A stretch of DNA of 64,000 nucleotides. Source: Begonia masoniana. Taxonomy: Eukaryota; Streptophyta; Magnoliopsida; Cucurbitales; Begoniaceae. The number at the start of each line of letters is the position of its first letter. The first letter of the stretch is position 1. Shown one piece after another: positions 24,594-37,833 of this stretch. The stretch lies in NCBI GenBank assembly GCA_022432975.1, contig CM039509.1:2969982-3033981 (forward strand), given 5' to 3'. The position numbers and the translations under genes are program-made. Below the pieces are notes generated by a model. That model had not been told where the DNA came from, did not search any database, and worked only from the letters and a program-made list of their open reading frames with translations.

Positions 24594-27500
24594 TTACTCG
24601 TGATCAAACGGAGTTCCCGTCAATCCTGCTTGACGCCCTCCTCTATTCTGATTGCCCCTCTGATAGCCCTCTTCGTTGCGTGGGGCTGGCCCCCTCGGTC
24701 GTCTAGAAAACTCACCCTGGTTTCGGAATTCGTTTCTTCCATAACCCCCCCGGCCGCCACCGTAGATTCCACGGTTTCTAAAGCTGTCCCCTCGGAAACC
24801 ACCTCTACCCGAAGAATACCTCCCTCTGCCGCCATTATTGACTGAAAAACACCAGCTTACTTCTTCAGTTTTACAAGACTATTATATAGTAAGATTCTTT
24901 TTCAAAGGAATGGAAATTCTTCATCAGTTTTACTTTTCAAATCAAATATGAGGGAAATGTATTTTACAACTCCAGTTCATATTCCTCTAGCAACATTAAT
25001 GGCGCAACTTACCTCGAGTTGTGGTTCTCTTTTCCTCGACAACTGCATGGCGATCCCCAATTACTATAGGAGAAGCCTGCCATATCGTTTGGGGAAAAAA
25101 CCCTTCATTGGCATGCAACAAAGCAAAAAATTTATAGCGAAAGATAAATGCTTATCATAGACCAAAACCGATCAGTAGATTGTTCTTTCCTTTTCAAGTT
25201 CAGAGAAAGGAAAATGGTAACAGTTAGTCATCTTCCTTGATGAGATCAAATTCAAAGCGTGTAACTAATGTGTTATCTTGAAGTAATTTTAGCAAACCAC
25301 AAACAAATGGAAAACCCGCAAGCATCGATCAATGGTTGTTATCATTAAAAACGTAAATAAAGGAAAGTGATTAACAAATAGGAGGAGGAATGAACTGTAT
25401 AAACTGCCCACCTTGTAAATTAAATCATTTTCTTTCTCTTCTTCCAAAGATGCCAAAACAAGCAAAAAGGCACTAACTAAATTTTTTTCTTTTGCCTTCT
25501 CATCAGATTCCACACCTCCCCACTTGCACAAACATGAAATGACTTTTAATAGATCCAGGCATCGCCCAAAATATGCCCTGTCCAGTCCCCACCCACAACC
25601 AAAGCCTAAGCGTCACACAATGGTGTAAAATAAGATGACATCTGTAAAATGCATTGCCTCTTTTGCCATTAAGGGATGGTTGAGGAATGAGTAGGCATAC
25701 ATCGAAAAGAAAAGATCATATAGACTATGGGGTGGGCACAGTTCGGTTCGGTTTTGGAGTCGAAATATATCGTTCTTATATGGAAACACTGACATTCAGA
25801 TTTACCTAAAAAATAACTTAACAGAACAGACCCGTGGTGACAGGTTCAATTCAAGTTCCATGGTTAGGTTTGGTTTTCCCCACCCCTAATATTGACAGAA
25901 TAAAACTTAGGAGGTTCATATCAGAGAAGACTTAACCATAGTTGAATAAAAGGAATATTCTGTACCTCAAGAGCACTTTGCACAGAAGTGAACTGTTCAA
26001 ATTCAACAAAGCCAAAACAAAAGCCCTGCTGCAACAACAAATAACACATGATCAGCAAACAGCCTTCGAATTAAATACAATACAAGATGGGGGGGTTAAG
26101 GCATTGAGAGAATTTTGACCAAGCATGGTTTTGTCGGCAAAAGAGAGAGCAATAAAGGAGAATTACCTTGTTACTTCTGACTTGGATACCATCACGCTTG
26201 ATAGGACCAAATTTCTTAAACTCTTCCTCAAGTTGTTCAGCAGTTGCATCAAACGGCAAATTGCGCACATATATAGAGTGACCTTCTGCTTCAAGTGACA
26301 AAAGTTAAAACTTTAATAGTCAACCCAACATTGAAAAAGCGAGACAAATCAATACATTGCCTCATCACCAACAACTTGATCATTTTGGAACTTAATACAC
26401 TGAAACAAGTCCAAAAATATGGTTGACACACTTGAAGAAGACTCAGGTTGAGTCTAAAGGAAAGAAATAATAATAATAATATTAATAACTCATTTATACC
26501 TTCTTCGTGATTACTATTTTCAAAAGCACTGTCACTGATAGGAGCTGAAGTGTCTGGGACTGAAGCTAGTTTTGCTGAACCATGTGAGAGATTATCAGTG
26601 TTTGCTGGTGCTGCTCTCACAGGATTAGCCGCGACATAGACAGGACTAGTGACAGTTTTTGGTGCCTTCACCTAAATTAAATTCAGCAAGTCAAGGAAAT
26701 GTGTGATATGGGGTGTTCGAACTTGTAGATATCTTAAAACCCAATATGCTCAAACTTACAATGAACGCATATGATTTTTTCGTAGCATCCCCGCGAATTG
26801 AAAGAGTTGAATCTTCACTTTCGATAATTTCACGCTCATTTGAACGAATATGAGGTTCAACAGCTTCTTCATCTATCACCCATCCATCATTATCCGAAGG
26901 ATGACATACTTCTGGGCCATTATTAAGATCTTCCTCTTCAAATGTAGTAGTAGGGTCCACAATATCATTTGGAACATTTGTAGGCTCCGGAACTGAAGAT
27001 ACAAGTAATTCCAAAGTCAGATTCATGAACAAACACCATTTCATAAGGAAAAATTATGGCTACCTGGTTCTGGCTGCAGGTTAGGAACCAAAGGATTCTC
27101 TGTGATATCTTCACCAGTGGAAGTATTGCTCTGAATGGATGCAATCTCGTCAACATACCTGAAAACATCATTTAACACATAGTAGCCTTTTTCTTGTGGG
27201 GCCAAGAAGAATGTTTGTGTGAATTTCCTCCTCAACTTATCCTTTCCAGTCAAACATCCCGTTACCAAGACAATCACTCCTTTCTCAAATGATTCCTGCG
27301 CATCAGCACTAATAATTTCCGCTGTATAGTCTCCATAGTTCATGGACAGAATCTTGTCATTTATTGCCTGCGACATCATCAATAAACAAACTCTTACATC
27401 CACAATGATAACCACATTCAGAAAATAACTTCACTGGCCAGAAAGTAATGTACAGAGAAAGAGCTTTTAATTCAGGGATGAAAACTTAATACTTGATGCA

Positions 27501-30500
27501 GAATAATCTTTTCAAGAAGCGTTGATGAATTAATTTCGAATTATGATTGGACAAGCATATGAATGACGGGGAGAAACAATAATTCAGAAGCACAATCAAT
27601 GCATAGAGCATGAGGTCATTACTCTAAAGTACAATGATACCACAAATGTAGCTAGAGGTAGACAGAAAAATCAATGATTGGTAAATTAAAGTCAAAACGA
27701 ATTTCTCCTTTTCAGCATTTGGGCTTGAGCAACATCTCATAAGAGATTATAATCCATCAGAGTCTATATTTTAAAAGTTACTCAACTCCATTTAAATATT
27801 ATAAAAAAGTAAAGGGAAATCAAAGGAAGCAGAGAGCGGCAAAACTAATGATTAACAAATTGAAGTTTTCCTGCTTTTCGAACTGTTTAGAGCACCTTCC
27901 CAAGGCTGATGGAGCAAACTAAGCTAAGTTTAGTATTTTTGTTTTATGTTTTATGTTATTGACACGATTGTGGATTGTGTTCCATTAGGAGAGCAAGTCA
28001 AGACTACTGTTTTTTTAACTTTTTGTTTCTTGCAAGAATTGATGCAGACTTTCAAAAATAAGCAATTTAAGCTGCTCATGCAGTGATTGGATTTTGTGGA
28101 TTTATATGAACATTTGTGCTACTTCAGATAAGGATTTATCAGTCTAATCTTAAGAGTAACTGAACTCCATTCCAATGCTATCAAATAGTAATCCAAAGGG
28201 AGAGAGAGAGAGAAGGAAGGAAGAAACACATGTAAAATGAGATCTAAATAAGCAAAAATGATAAATGCATAAAGTAACAAAAAGACTATTATACGACTGG
28301 CCAAGTCAATAACTCTCTCTTTTAAATTTTGGGTCATCGACTCAGTTGGAAATGATAAAAATATGATGATTTACCTAATATGTCATTGCACAAAAGAATT
28401 TATATTGCCTCTAAACAGAGAGCTAAACTCAGCAGTTACTAACGGCAATCAAATCATATTCTTAGGCACTTCTCAAACGGTCTCGACAATGTTGCAATGT
28501 GAAAGGATATTTTTTTTTACAGTTACAACATTATTACTATTCTTTTAAATGTTGTAAAAAATGATCCTGTTCTCTCTATGTTTCTTCTCATATTTTTTTC
28601 ATCATATCTGTTATTATTGCAACAAAGATCATAAACAACACAATGACAAAAAGCAAACTCTCACACACACACACACACGCTCTCTGTCTATCTCTCGGAT
28701 GCAACAAAAGTTTTATTTCGTAATTAAAATAGAAAAATAAAATATCAGCATAGAAATAACTTTCAAAGTAACGAAAAAATAAAATATTAGCAGAGAAATA
28801 ACTCTCAACGAATGAATAATTTTATTAGTTGTAATAAAGTCTAAAACGTTCGTCTCGAAGCATAGATCAACGTTGGCGAAGAGAGTTTTTGAAGGAATCG
28901 ACCGGAAAGAGATTAGAAACGTGTTGGAAACAAGTTTCGGCGAAAATCAGATTCAGGGATTTTGCTGATTTCGAAGCAATTCCCGAGGAGCCACGGTTTA
29001 CCGAGGATAGGAGGACTCGCCTCTGGAGTATGAGTTATTATACTTATTGCGTTATACCTAGCATAACATGTACGTATATTATTTTTGGTGGGATACCACT
29101 AGTATTGACGTCGGCAATTTACTGGCATGATCATTTTGCATATTGTGGCACATATACTTTTTGACTGATTCATACTGCCTAGTGGATTTTAGATGCTATG
29201 TTTTACTCTCCTTTGCCGACGGACTGTATTTGAGATTTTTCTGAGATTTATCATGTTTGGCATGCAGATGGTTTTGTATATGCATTTGATTTTATTCATG
29301 CATTGGTTTTCTGCTGTGCCATTTGGAGTTTGATACTGGAGATAACCGTCTGGCACTCTTAGCTAGGCTCTTATGCTAAGAGTATCAAAGGGTTTTGCCC
29401 AGTTGCACCCATGTTTGAGGGTTGCTGTGATACTCCCTACACTTGTTTGGATAGGGTACTTCCCTTGATAATAGGAGGAAGGAACTTTGAGCTATGCTAG
29501 TCCTATGCGGTACTCCCCGCGAATGGAGGAATGGGCCCTGAGCTATGCTAGCCCTGTTACCCGACCTGGCCAGTGTCTGTTCGTTGCTACCCTCGGTATT
29601 ATAAGTCCACTGTGTGGTTCCCTTGGGCCCAGGGTTGAGTGGTTCGTCCCTCCTGGTGTGCTCTAGCGTGTGTGCATCGGTGGCCCAAGGGTTGAGTGGT
29701 TCGTCCCTCCTGGTGGTTGATAAGTCCACTGTGTGGTCCCCTTGGGCCCAGGGTTGAGTTGTTTGTCCCTTCAAGTGTGCCCTAGCGCGATGTCCCGGTG
29801 GCACAGGGCTAAGTGGTTCGTCCCTCCTAGTGGTTGACCTTTTCTCTTCTCCCTATGAGGCTCTGCCTGGTGTTATCGCGGCCTTTCTGTGCTGGTGTGG
29901 TTAGGAGGATCCGTGAGTGACCTCCCTTTTCACTGTACACCTGGACATATATTTTTATGATAGCATTGTTGATGTGGGTCTATGTTTACTACGTATACTT
30001 ATTTTATTGTTAGCCCCATCAATCGTTTTAAATGAATAATAAGAAGATAAATGAATAACATTGAAACTGATTTTGGTTTTTTAAAAACGTGCATTGATTT
30101 TATGCGGGCATGCATCTTTTGAGTGGTAGATATAACATCTCATACTGAGTTTGTCACTCACCCCAACGACTCCCCCCCTCTACATGTAAAGGAAGGAAGA
30201 CTAGGAAGTGAGCTCTATTCGTGCTGGATTTTCTTTGAGTCTCATATTTTATTTCCTTCTGCTTTGGCATATGTAAGAACATATTCGAGATTGTACTGTA
30301 CTTTGGCATGTAAGTCTATTCATTTATCTTGTATTTCTACTATTGTTTGTACTCTCATATTTGTTGCTTCGAGGAGGTCCTGGATCAGTGTTAAAACTTC
30401 CGCACTTAGTCTTAGATTAGACGATGGACCTTCCTGAGGTTGATCGTTTAACCTGACGATTCTGTTAGGCCCCCTTCCAGGTCGTGACAGTATCCTACGT

Positions 30501-31581
30501 CACACTCTCTCTCAATTCTTGCTCTCCTATCTTTCTTATCATATCCTTTATTGCAACAAACATCACAGTCAACACAAATTGAAAGTGCACCACTAATCTC
30601 TCTCTCATACATATAAAGTTTTTTACGTTCACATAAATTTAAACTTTAGAAAACTTTTCACAAAAAGACCATATCATGTGACATTATAATGTCAATTGAT
30701 GACAAATCAATGGATAATTGGTAAAAGCTACTTATACTGACAATTTTATGTAGGGGTGCTTAGGATACTAACTAGAGTTTATTAGCTATGTACAGCTATA
30801 TCATAATCACCAAGAAAAGCATTAATTTCTTCAGTCAGTATGACTATAATCTTATCTTTCTTTTAATCACTAATAAAAGAAATTGCATTAAAAGAAAACA
30901 TTTACAACACAGTGAGAATGAAAAAGCTCAAATCAAACCACCTTTTCAAAAAGCTTTCAGCATATCATATTGCTTTACCTTACCAATATACAGATTGACA
31001 AACATAATTTTATCTTGTAAGATTACAAAAACATGGAAAATGGGTTCTTTCTGTCTTACTCCGATCCATTGGTCGTATCTAGAGAAAGATATATTTATGT
31101 CAACTAACTAAATGATCAGCGGAAAAAAATGAAAAGTAAATTAATGACTGTCAAGCTTAATCTATTGTAGCATTGAAATTATACTACATCTAAATGTTAT
31201 GATGGAGAAATTGTTCAATATAGGACAAATAAGAGAATTTTTAAACCTAGAATAGTTACTATAAAAAAATCATACAGAAGAATGAAGCTTCTTATATTGG
31301 GTAGAAAGAAGTATATTCAATCACTGCACCAAATAACTGGTCTTATGAAGGAGACTATATGGCAATTTCATAGATAAGGCAAAAATATTACGTACCGTCA
31401 TAGTTGACACAGTTGTCATCTCACCATCCATATCTGGTCGACTGAGCAAACTTAGATCTTGATAAAATCTATGCACCAGCCCAGGGGAATGGTGAAGAAT
31501 ATGGTAATACTGTCCCACAAAGACATTCCCAACAACTTGGGCAGTGGGAGCAGAGGCAGGACTTGCTTCTTGTGATGCCAT
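24594..31581 (-). CDS. G3BP: G3BP-like protein (NTF2 domain, RRM, RGG tail)
   Basis: Eight coding exons with GT-AG borders and a single frame: 31581-31396, 27367-27064, 26992-26760, 26671-26500, 26288-26167, 26028-25966, 25076-25013, 24841-24594; 463 residues. An NTF2-like domain covers about 15-135 (VGNVFVGQYYHILHHSPGLV, FFLAPQEKGYYVLNDVFRYV). A long acidic linker follows, then an RRM at about 300-375 (SIYVRNLPFDATAEQLEEEF; RNP1-like QGFCFGFVEFE), and an Arg/Gly tail (GGRGRYSSGRGGFRGD, YGGGRGGYGRN). This is the plant Ras-GAP SH3-binding-protein-like family, RNA-binding proteins linked to stress granules. The ATG follows directly on an intron AG, so the 5' UTR is spliced. Intron 1 is about 4.0 kb and holds an LTR fragment. 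The gene appears intact. Confidence 0.93.
28800..30489 (+). repeat. LTR-like fragment inside G3BP intron 1
   Basis: About 1.7 kb unlike the surrounding intron, ending CCCCTTCCAGGTCGTGACA, an LTR-like CA end; a matching TG start is missing, so it is probably 5'-truncated. It contains short direct repeats, GGTTGAGTGGTTCGTCCCTC near 29633 and 29691 with variants near 29752 and 29808. The flanks 28566-28690 and 30500-30620 are diverged direct repeats of each other (shared TTATTGCAACAAA). Opposite in orientation to the host gene. Confidence 0.55.
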
Positions 31582-32553
31582 CTGTAAACAAAGTTTAAAC
31601 ATACACGTTAGCGGTAGGATCTGACAAAAAACAGTGAGATAAAAACGTCACTACATTCAAAACTTAAGAATGGTACACAGATATATAATATGCATAAAGA
31701 AACGTGAGAAGCATAGAACTACGTCAAGGAAAAAAGACAAGGAATATCTAAGATAGCACCATTTCTTCTAGGGTCAGTAAAATGTAGACAGCATGTAAGT
31801 TAAATGACAACACAAATGGAGTGAGCAGCAAAAAACAATGTTCAGCATCCCAGGGGATTAAACAAGAAAAAGCCCTGAACTAGGAACTTCCCAAAAAAAC
31901 GTGTTAAAAAAAGAAGGATGCAAAGACTTCATATTCACGGACTGACTTCAAATACTGACCAGGAAGGAAAAATAAAACTAAAACATATGGTCGAAATACC
32001 TTAAAACATAGGCATTTGCTAGGAAAGAAGCAACAAAACTAGCTCTCTATCAATGAACCTTAATATTGACAGTGAAGACATTGCATTTAACGAACTTCTA
32101 TGTCTATGACACTCCAAGAGAAGACATTAATAAGAAACAGACCTCCGAGAAAAAACTAAACAATGAATATAAATTGCAAAAAAAATTAAAGTACAGAAAT
32201 AAACATAACAAATGTTAACAGAAAACAGCATCAGCTCATCGATCAGCATTCAAAATGTTAAAAAAACGAACCAAATGAAACCCAAGATATAGAAAACATA
32301 GAATTTCAAAAATTGGGGCAGCCCAAAAACCAATTAGTACCTAACAGCCAACAAAATTACTCAGATTGCAAATGAGTAACAGACAAAACAAAAAATACAA
32401 GAAAAACCCATCACATAAACCCTACAACACACCAGAAATGACAAAATAGAGCACGAATAATCTGACCCAACATAATTCCAATCGACAGATCAAACAACGT
32501 CTATGTTCAACACAGAGATTAGAAAAGACACTGAAACTCAAACCACAAAAAAC

Positions 32554-32680
32554 CTGCAAGAAGGTGGTTGGAGCTCGACTCCTTGAGCGCGAGAAAGCGG
32601 AGAGAGAAAGAAAGGAGAGATCTGCGTAATAGAGAGAGGAACTCAGGAGAATGAGAACAGGGTAAAGATTCTGATTTTGA
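32554..32680 (-). promoter_or_regulatory. 5' UTR exon and TATA-like region of the G3BP-like gene
   Basis: A minus-strand exon ends TTGCAG|GTTTTT at 32554/32553, and the next exon begins at the ATG at 31581 after TTTACAG, which gives a 972-nt leader intron. Upstream, the minus strand reads CCGCCTTTTTTATATC (near 32688-32703), a TATA-like box. The leader is rich in CTTTCTCTC. The exact transcription start is not visible. Confidence 0.6.
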
Positions 32681-34033
32681 TGGGCGAAGATATAAAAAAG
32701 GCGGCTTTGGTGATTGGACTTTGCTTGGTTTTTCTCTCCTCTCTATCTTAATATATTATTTATTAAAAATAAAATTCCAAACTTTAGAATTATTATTAAA
32801 TCAAACTAAATTAATTAAATGATTAGTAAACCTTAGATATATCATTAATAGTTAATGCTTTTTATTATTCGTAAAAAAAAGTTCAATTTATTTTTGACAT
32901 GTCATTTTTAAGTGAGTAACAAAAATAAATATTTGGGAAATTATCGATTTGAATCCTGTACTATACACTTTTTTTCAATTCACCCCATGTACTAAAAAAA
33001 TCGACAAAATGAACCTTGTACTGTCATTCCGTTATTAATTTAAACCTTTTAAACATTTCCGTTAAAACTCTACGTTAATGCACGTGCAGACTAAATAATC
33101 AAAAAGAAAAACATTTATCCTTTCCAGACGAAATCGCGCGAGCTCCTCTCTGCTTTCCAGACGAAATCGCGAACTCCTTCCAGAGCGCTCTTGCCCGAAA
33201 TCCTCCATCCCTCTCCGTTTTTCCCATTTTCTAGTTTCCAGAGCAAAGCTCCAGCCCAAAAGTCGTGAAGCTCCGATTTTTCCGGAAAGCACCCGACGCT
33301 CCTACGAAGCTCCGATTTTCGCTTCCCACTCAGGTTTGATCGCGAGCTCCTCTCTGCTTTCCAGACGAAATCGCAAACTCCTTCCAGAGCGCTCCAGCCC
33401 GAAATCTTCCCTCCCTCTACGTTTTTCCTATTTTCCAGTTTCCAGAGCAGAGCTCCAGCCCGAAAGTCGTGAAGCTCCGATTTTTCCAGAAAGCACCCAA
33501 CGCTCCTACGAAGCTCTGATTTTCGCTTCCCACTCAGGTTTGATCGCGTTTTTTTCTCCTCCTTTAACAATGATTAAGACTTTGAATCTCATTTTCACCG
33601 TATGTTCGTGCTGTGGTGTGTCATTGTCAAGGAATACTTCATTAGCCTTTATTTGAGGAAAATGAATGAAAATTGTTGTTCTGTTGTTGTCAAGGAATAT
33701 TTTCATTAATTCTGTCTTTTATTGTATTGATATGACAAATTGTATTAGAACCACCTTTCTGCGTTGATTCTGTTATTGTCAATTGAACTTTTTTTTTTCT
33801 TCGCAGTTTGATTTTTGAAGTTTTGAACTGTTTGGATTTTATTATTTACGCTTGGTTTTTTGTTTAATTTTCATTGGTTTGATCACTTTGTTGGCTCGAT
33901 TGTTGAAACTTTGATTGGTTCAAAGATTATTATGTAATTTCCAAACTTTGATTGGTTCGAAGATTTTTATTGCTTGCTTGTCTTTGCATAGTATGAATTA
34001 ATTGATTGTCATTTCGTTTAACAGGAAATTCCA

Positions 34034-37000
34034 ATGGCTGAATTTTCACTGGAATTCAATTTTGGTGGTAAATTTGTCTTAAGAAAGGGCACACAATATG
34101 TGGGAGGCAAAAAGGAAGTTGTTGACAATTATGATGGAGACTTATTGTCCATAATTAAGATCCATGATATGTTGAAAGAGATAGGAGTACTTAAATGGGA
34201 AGGAGCTGCATTATTGTGTGCCGGGTATGGGTTGACGAAGATATACTTGTAATGGGAAATGATTGGTTCAAAGATTATTATGTAATTTCCAAACTTTGAT
34301 TGGTTCAAAGATTATTATGTAATTTCCAAACTTTGATTGGTTCAAAGATTATTATGTAATTTCCAAACTTTGATTGGTTCAAAGATTATTATGTAATTTC
34401 CAAACTTTGATTGGTTCAAAGATTATTATGTAATTTCCAAACTTTGATTGGTTCAAAGATTATTATGTAATTTCCAAACTTTGATTGGTTCAAAGATTAT
34501 TATGTAATTTCCAAACTTTGATTGGTTCAAAGATTATTATGTAATTTCCAAACTTTGATTGGTTCAAAGATTATTATGTAATTTCCAAACTTTGATTGGT
34601 TCAAAGATTATTATGTAATTTCCAAACTTTGATTGGTTCAAAGATTATTATGTAATTTCCAAACTTTGATTGGTTCAAAGATTATTATGTAATTTCCAAA
34701 CTTTGATTGGTTCAAAGATTATTATGTAATTTCCAAACTTTGATTGGTTCAAAGATTATTATGTAATTTCCAAACTTTGATTGGTTCAAAGATTATTATG
34801 TAATTTCCAAACTTTGATTGGTTCAAAGATTATTATGTAATTTCCAAACTTTGATTGGTTCAAAGATTATTATGTAATTTCCAAACTTTGATTGGTTCAA
34901 AGATTATTATGTAATTTCCAAACTTTGATTGGTTCAAAGATTATTATGTAATTTCCAAACTTTGATTGGTTCAAAGATTATTATGTAATTTCCAAACTTT
35001 GATTGGTTCAAAGATTATTATGTAATTTCCAAACTTTGATTGGTTCAAAGATTATTATGTAATTTCCAAACTTTGATTGGTTCAAAGATTATTATGTAAT
35101 TTCCAAACTTTGATTGGTTCAAAGATTATTATGTAATTTCCAAACTTTGATTGGTTCAAAGATTATTATGTAATTTCCAAACTTTGATTGGTTCAAAGAT
35201 TATTATGTAATTTCCAAACTTTGATTGGTTCAAAGATTATTATGTAATTTCCAAACTTTGATTGTCATTTCGTTTAACAGGAAATTCCAATGGCTGAATT
35301 TTCACTGGAATTCAATTTTGGTGGTAAATTTGTCTTAAGAAAGGGCACACAATATGTGGGAGGCAAAAAGGAAGTTGTTGACAATTATGATGGAGACTTA
35401 TTGTCCATAATTAAGATCCATGATATGTTGAAAGAGATAGGAGTACTTAAATGGAAGGAGCTGCATTATTGTGTGCCGGGTATGGGTTGACGAAGATATA
35501 CTTGTAATGGTAAAATCGGTAAATTATAAGAGATATGTGAAAGTATATGTGGAAGACATCGACAGCAAGGACCAAGTTGGTGAAGCGAGTAGTAGTGTCT
35601 GTGGTGAGGGTGAAATTCTTGGTAATTTAGCTATGGTTGTTTATGATGGGGATGCTGATAATGAGGAGGATGCTGAAAATTTTGAGTACTATGAGTTCGA
35701 AATGGAAGAGGATGAGTATGAGGATAATGATGAGGATGAGGATGAAGAAGTTGACGATGAGGAGGATGATGGTGTGGATGATGATGGCAAGGATCATGAG
35801 GATGATGATGGCGAGGATGATGGCGAGGATCATGAGGAGGATGATGGTGATGTGGAGCAGATACATGTCAATGTCAATAGTTATGAAGAAGAAGGAAGTG
35901 AAGGTAGCTTCGACAATGTTGCTTATTCAAGAGAAGGTAGGATACCTTTGGATCTTGGCATGACTTTTAGTTCATTGGCAAAGCTCAAAGATATTGTGAA
36001 GAAATATGCTGTTAAGCATGGTTATGGGATCCGGTTTGCAAAAAGTGAGAAGACGAGACTAAGAGCAGTATGTATGGATGGTTGTCATTGAGTGCTGCAT
36101 GCATCCAAATTAAACAGCGAAGAAAGTTTCCAAATAAGGACGCTAAAGCATAATCACAATTGTGCACAGATAGTGCGGAATAGAATGGCTTCATCAAAGT
36201 GGATTGCTCAGGAGTACTTACCGAGGTTTAAGAGCCAATCAGATTGGAACATTTCATCCATTATTGAAACTGTGCAGAGGGAAATAGGCGTAACCATTAC
36301 ACCGATTTTGGCTTACAGAGCCCGACGTAAAGCTAGGATGATGAATGATGGTAATGCAGAGGAGAAATACAAATTATTATGGCGTTATGCAACTGAGATT
36401 CACAGGTCCAATCCTGGGAGCACATTCGTCGTTGAATTACAGGAGGTGCCTCAGTCAGAATCGCATAGATTTCGGAGAGCTTACATGTGTTTACGTGCAT
36501 GTAAAGACGGATTGTTAGCTGCAGGAAGACACGTGATATGTTTGGATGGGTGTCATTTGAAAGGAGCCTGTATAGGACAACTACTTACAGCTGTATCGAT
36601 CGACGGGAATGACGGATTATATCCAGTAGCCGTTGCGGTTGTGGAGAGTGAGTGTAAAGACTCGTGGAAATGGTTTCTGCAACAATTGTTGAATGACATA
36701 ATAAGGGCCGACGATTTAACATGGACTTTCATTTGTGATCAACAAAAGGTATTACAAAAAATTTCAATTTACATTTTGACTGTATTTGCTTTTAATTTTA
36801 TAACTGTTACCTTTTCATTTTTGCAGGGGCTGGTTCCTGCTTTGGAGGAGCTAGCGCCCCATCATGAGCATCGATTTTGCTTGAGGCACTTACACAGTAA
36901 TTTCAAGAACAAGTTTCCTGGAAAAATGTATAAGGAAGTCATATGGAAAGCTTCAATGGCGACGACGGAACAGGCATTCAAGCGAGAAATGAAGAAATTA

Positions 37001-37833
37001 GAAACAATAAACAAGGCAGCCTACACAGCTTGGAGTAAAATAGATCCAAAGTATTGGTCGAAACATGCATTTAGTCCGATTTCAAAATGTGATATGAGGC
37101 TGAACAACTTAAGTGAGTGTTTTAACGCTTTGATTTTGGCTGCTCGGGACAAGCCTATTTTGACTTTATTTGAGCAGATACGGAAGATTCTAATGACAAA
37201 AATACCAGAGAAGCAAAAAGAAATGCAGGAGTGTACGGGATTAGTATGTCCTCGCATAAAAACTAAGCTTACAAAGTTAGAATATGCTTCACGAAACTGG
37301 TCCCATATAGCTGCAGGAGGGAATCGGTTCGAGGTCTCTAACGGCAATGAGCAATATACCGTGGACTTCAATACTCTAAGTTGCAGTTGCTTTGCGTGGA
37401 CTCTGAAGGGAATTCCTTGTGTTCACTCAATTCCTTGCATCAGGTATTTGAGACGAGATGTTGAGGAGTATGTGCACGAACATTACCATAGACGAACCTT
37501 CTTACATATGTATTCTCACTACATTGCTCCGGTGAATGGGATGAGTATGTGGCCAGAGATTCCTTCACCTACAATCATCCCACCATTACAAAAAAAAAAC
37601 AGCCAAGTAGACCACAGAAGAAGAGAATTAGAGACGCCGATGAGCCTGAAAGCAGTACAAATGTCTCTAAAAAGAATAGAGTAGTGAGATACTCTAAGTG
37701 CAATGGGATGTGACATAATGTCAAGAGGTGCGAAGGAGTTAATTCTAACACCTCTACACCAACTACATGTGGAGCTGTAAGCGGAAGGGGAAGAGGCCGA
37801 GGAAGAGAAAGAGGAAGAGGCCGAGGGGTCTAA
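34034..37833 (+). pseudogene. MULE transposase (PB1, MuDR DBD, MULE core, SWIM, zinc knuckle), broken
   Basis: The first exon with a PB1-like start (MAEFSLEFNFGGKFVLRKGT) is present twice, 34034 and 35290. From the second copy: frameshift near 35475; an Asp/Glu-rich stretch (35640-35870); DNA-binding domain (LGMTFSSLAKLKDIV); TGA at 36089-36091 in place of a Trp codon; then a long open frame with the transposase core (VICLDGCHLKGACIGQLLTA, SIDGNDGLYPVAVAVVESE), a GT-AG intron near 36749-36826, the SWIM finger (CSCFAWTLKGIPCVH), a frameshift in the A run at 37590-37600, and a last TGA (37710-37712) inside the knuckle CNGM-HNVKRC, followed by an Arg/Gly tail ending at 37833. It probably cannot encode an active transposase, but the TIRs are well kept. 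Confidence 0.88.
34261..35259. repeat. 27 copies of a 37-bp unit
   Basis: The unit starting GATTGGTTCAAAGATTATTA repeats with a 37-bp period over 999 bp, i.e. 27 whole units that appear identical. One founder-like copy lies upstream in the leader intron at about 33913-33949. The array lies between two copies of the first coding exon of the MULE gene. Confidence 0.97.

Noticed and set aside
29385..29804. A 139-codon minus-strand frame in the G3BP intron
   Set aside because: It falls within the tandem GGTTGAGTGGTTCGTCCC repeats of an LTR fragment and resembles no known family.
33115..33656. Ser/Glu-rich frames in the left MULE terminal repeat and their counterparts at 39794-40355
   Set aside because: They come from the doubled TIR block and are mirrored by the inverted copy; no conserved domain.
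34261..35259. Could the 37-bp array be a CRISPR array?
   Set aside because: Direct head-to-tail identical units without spacers inside a eukaryotic transposon.
35627..35963. Met/Arg-rich and Ile/Leu-rich frames opposite or offset to the MULE acidic region
   Set aside because: Shadow frames of the GAT/GAG-rich stretch that encodes the Asp/Glu run.
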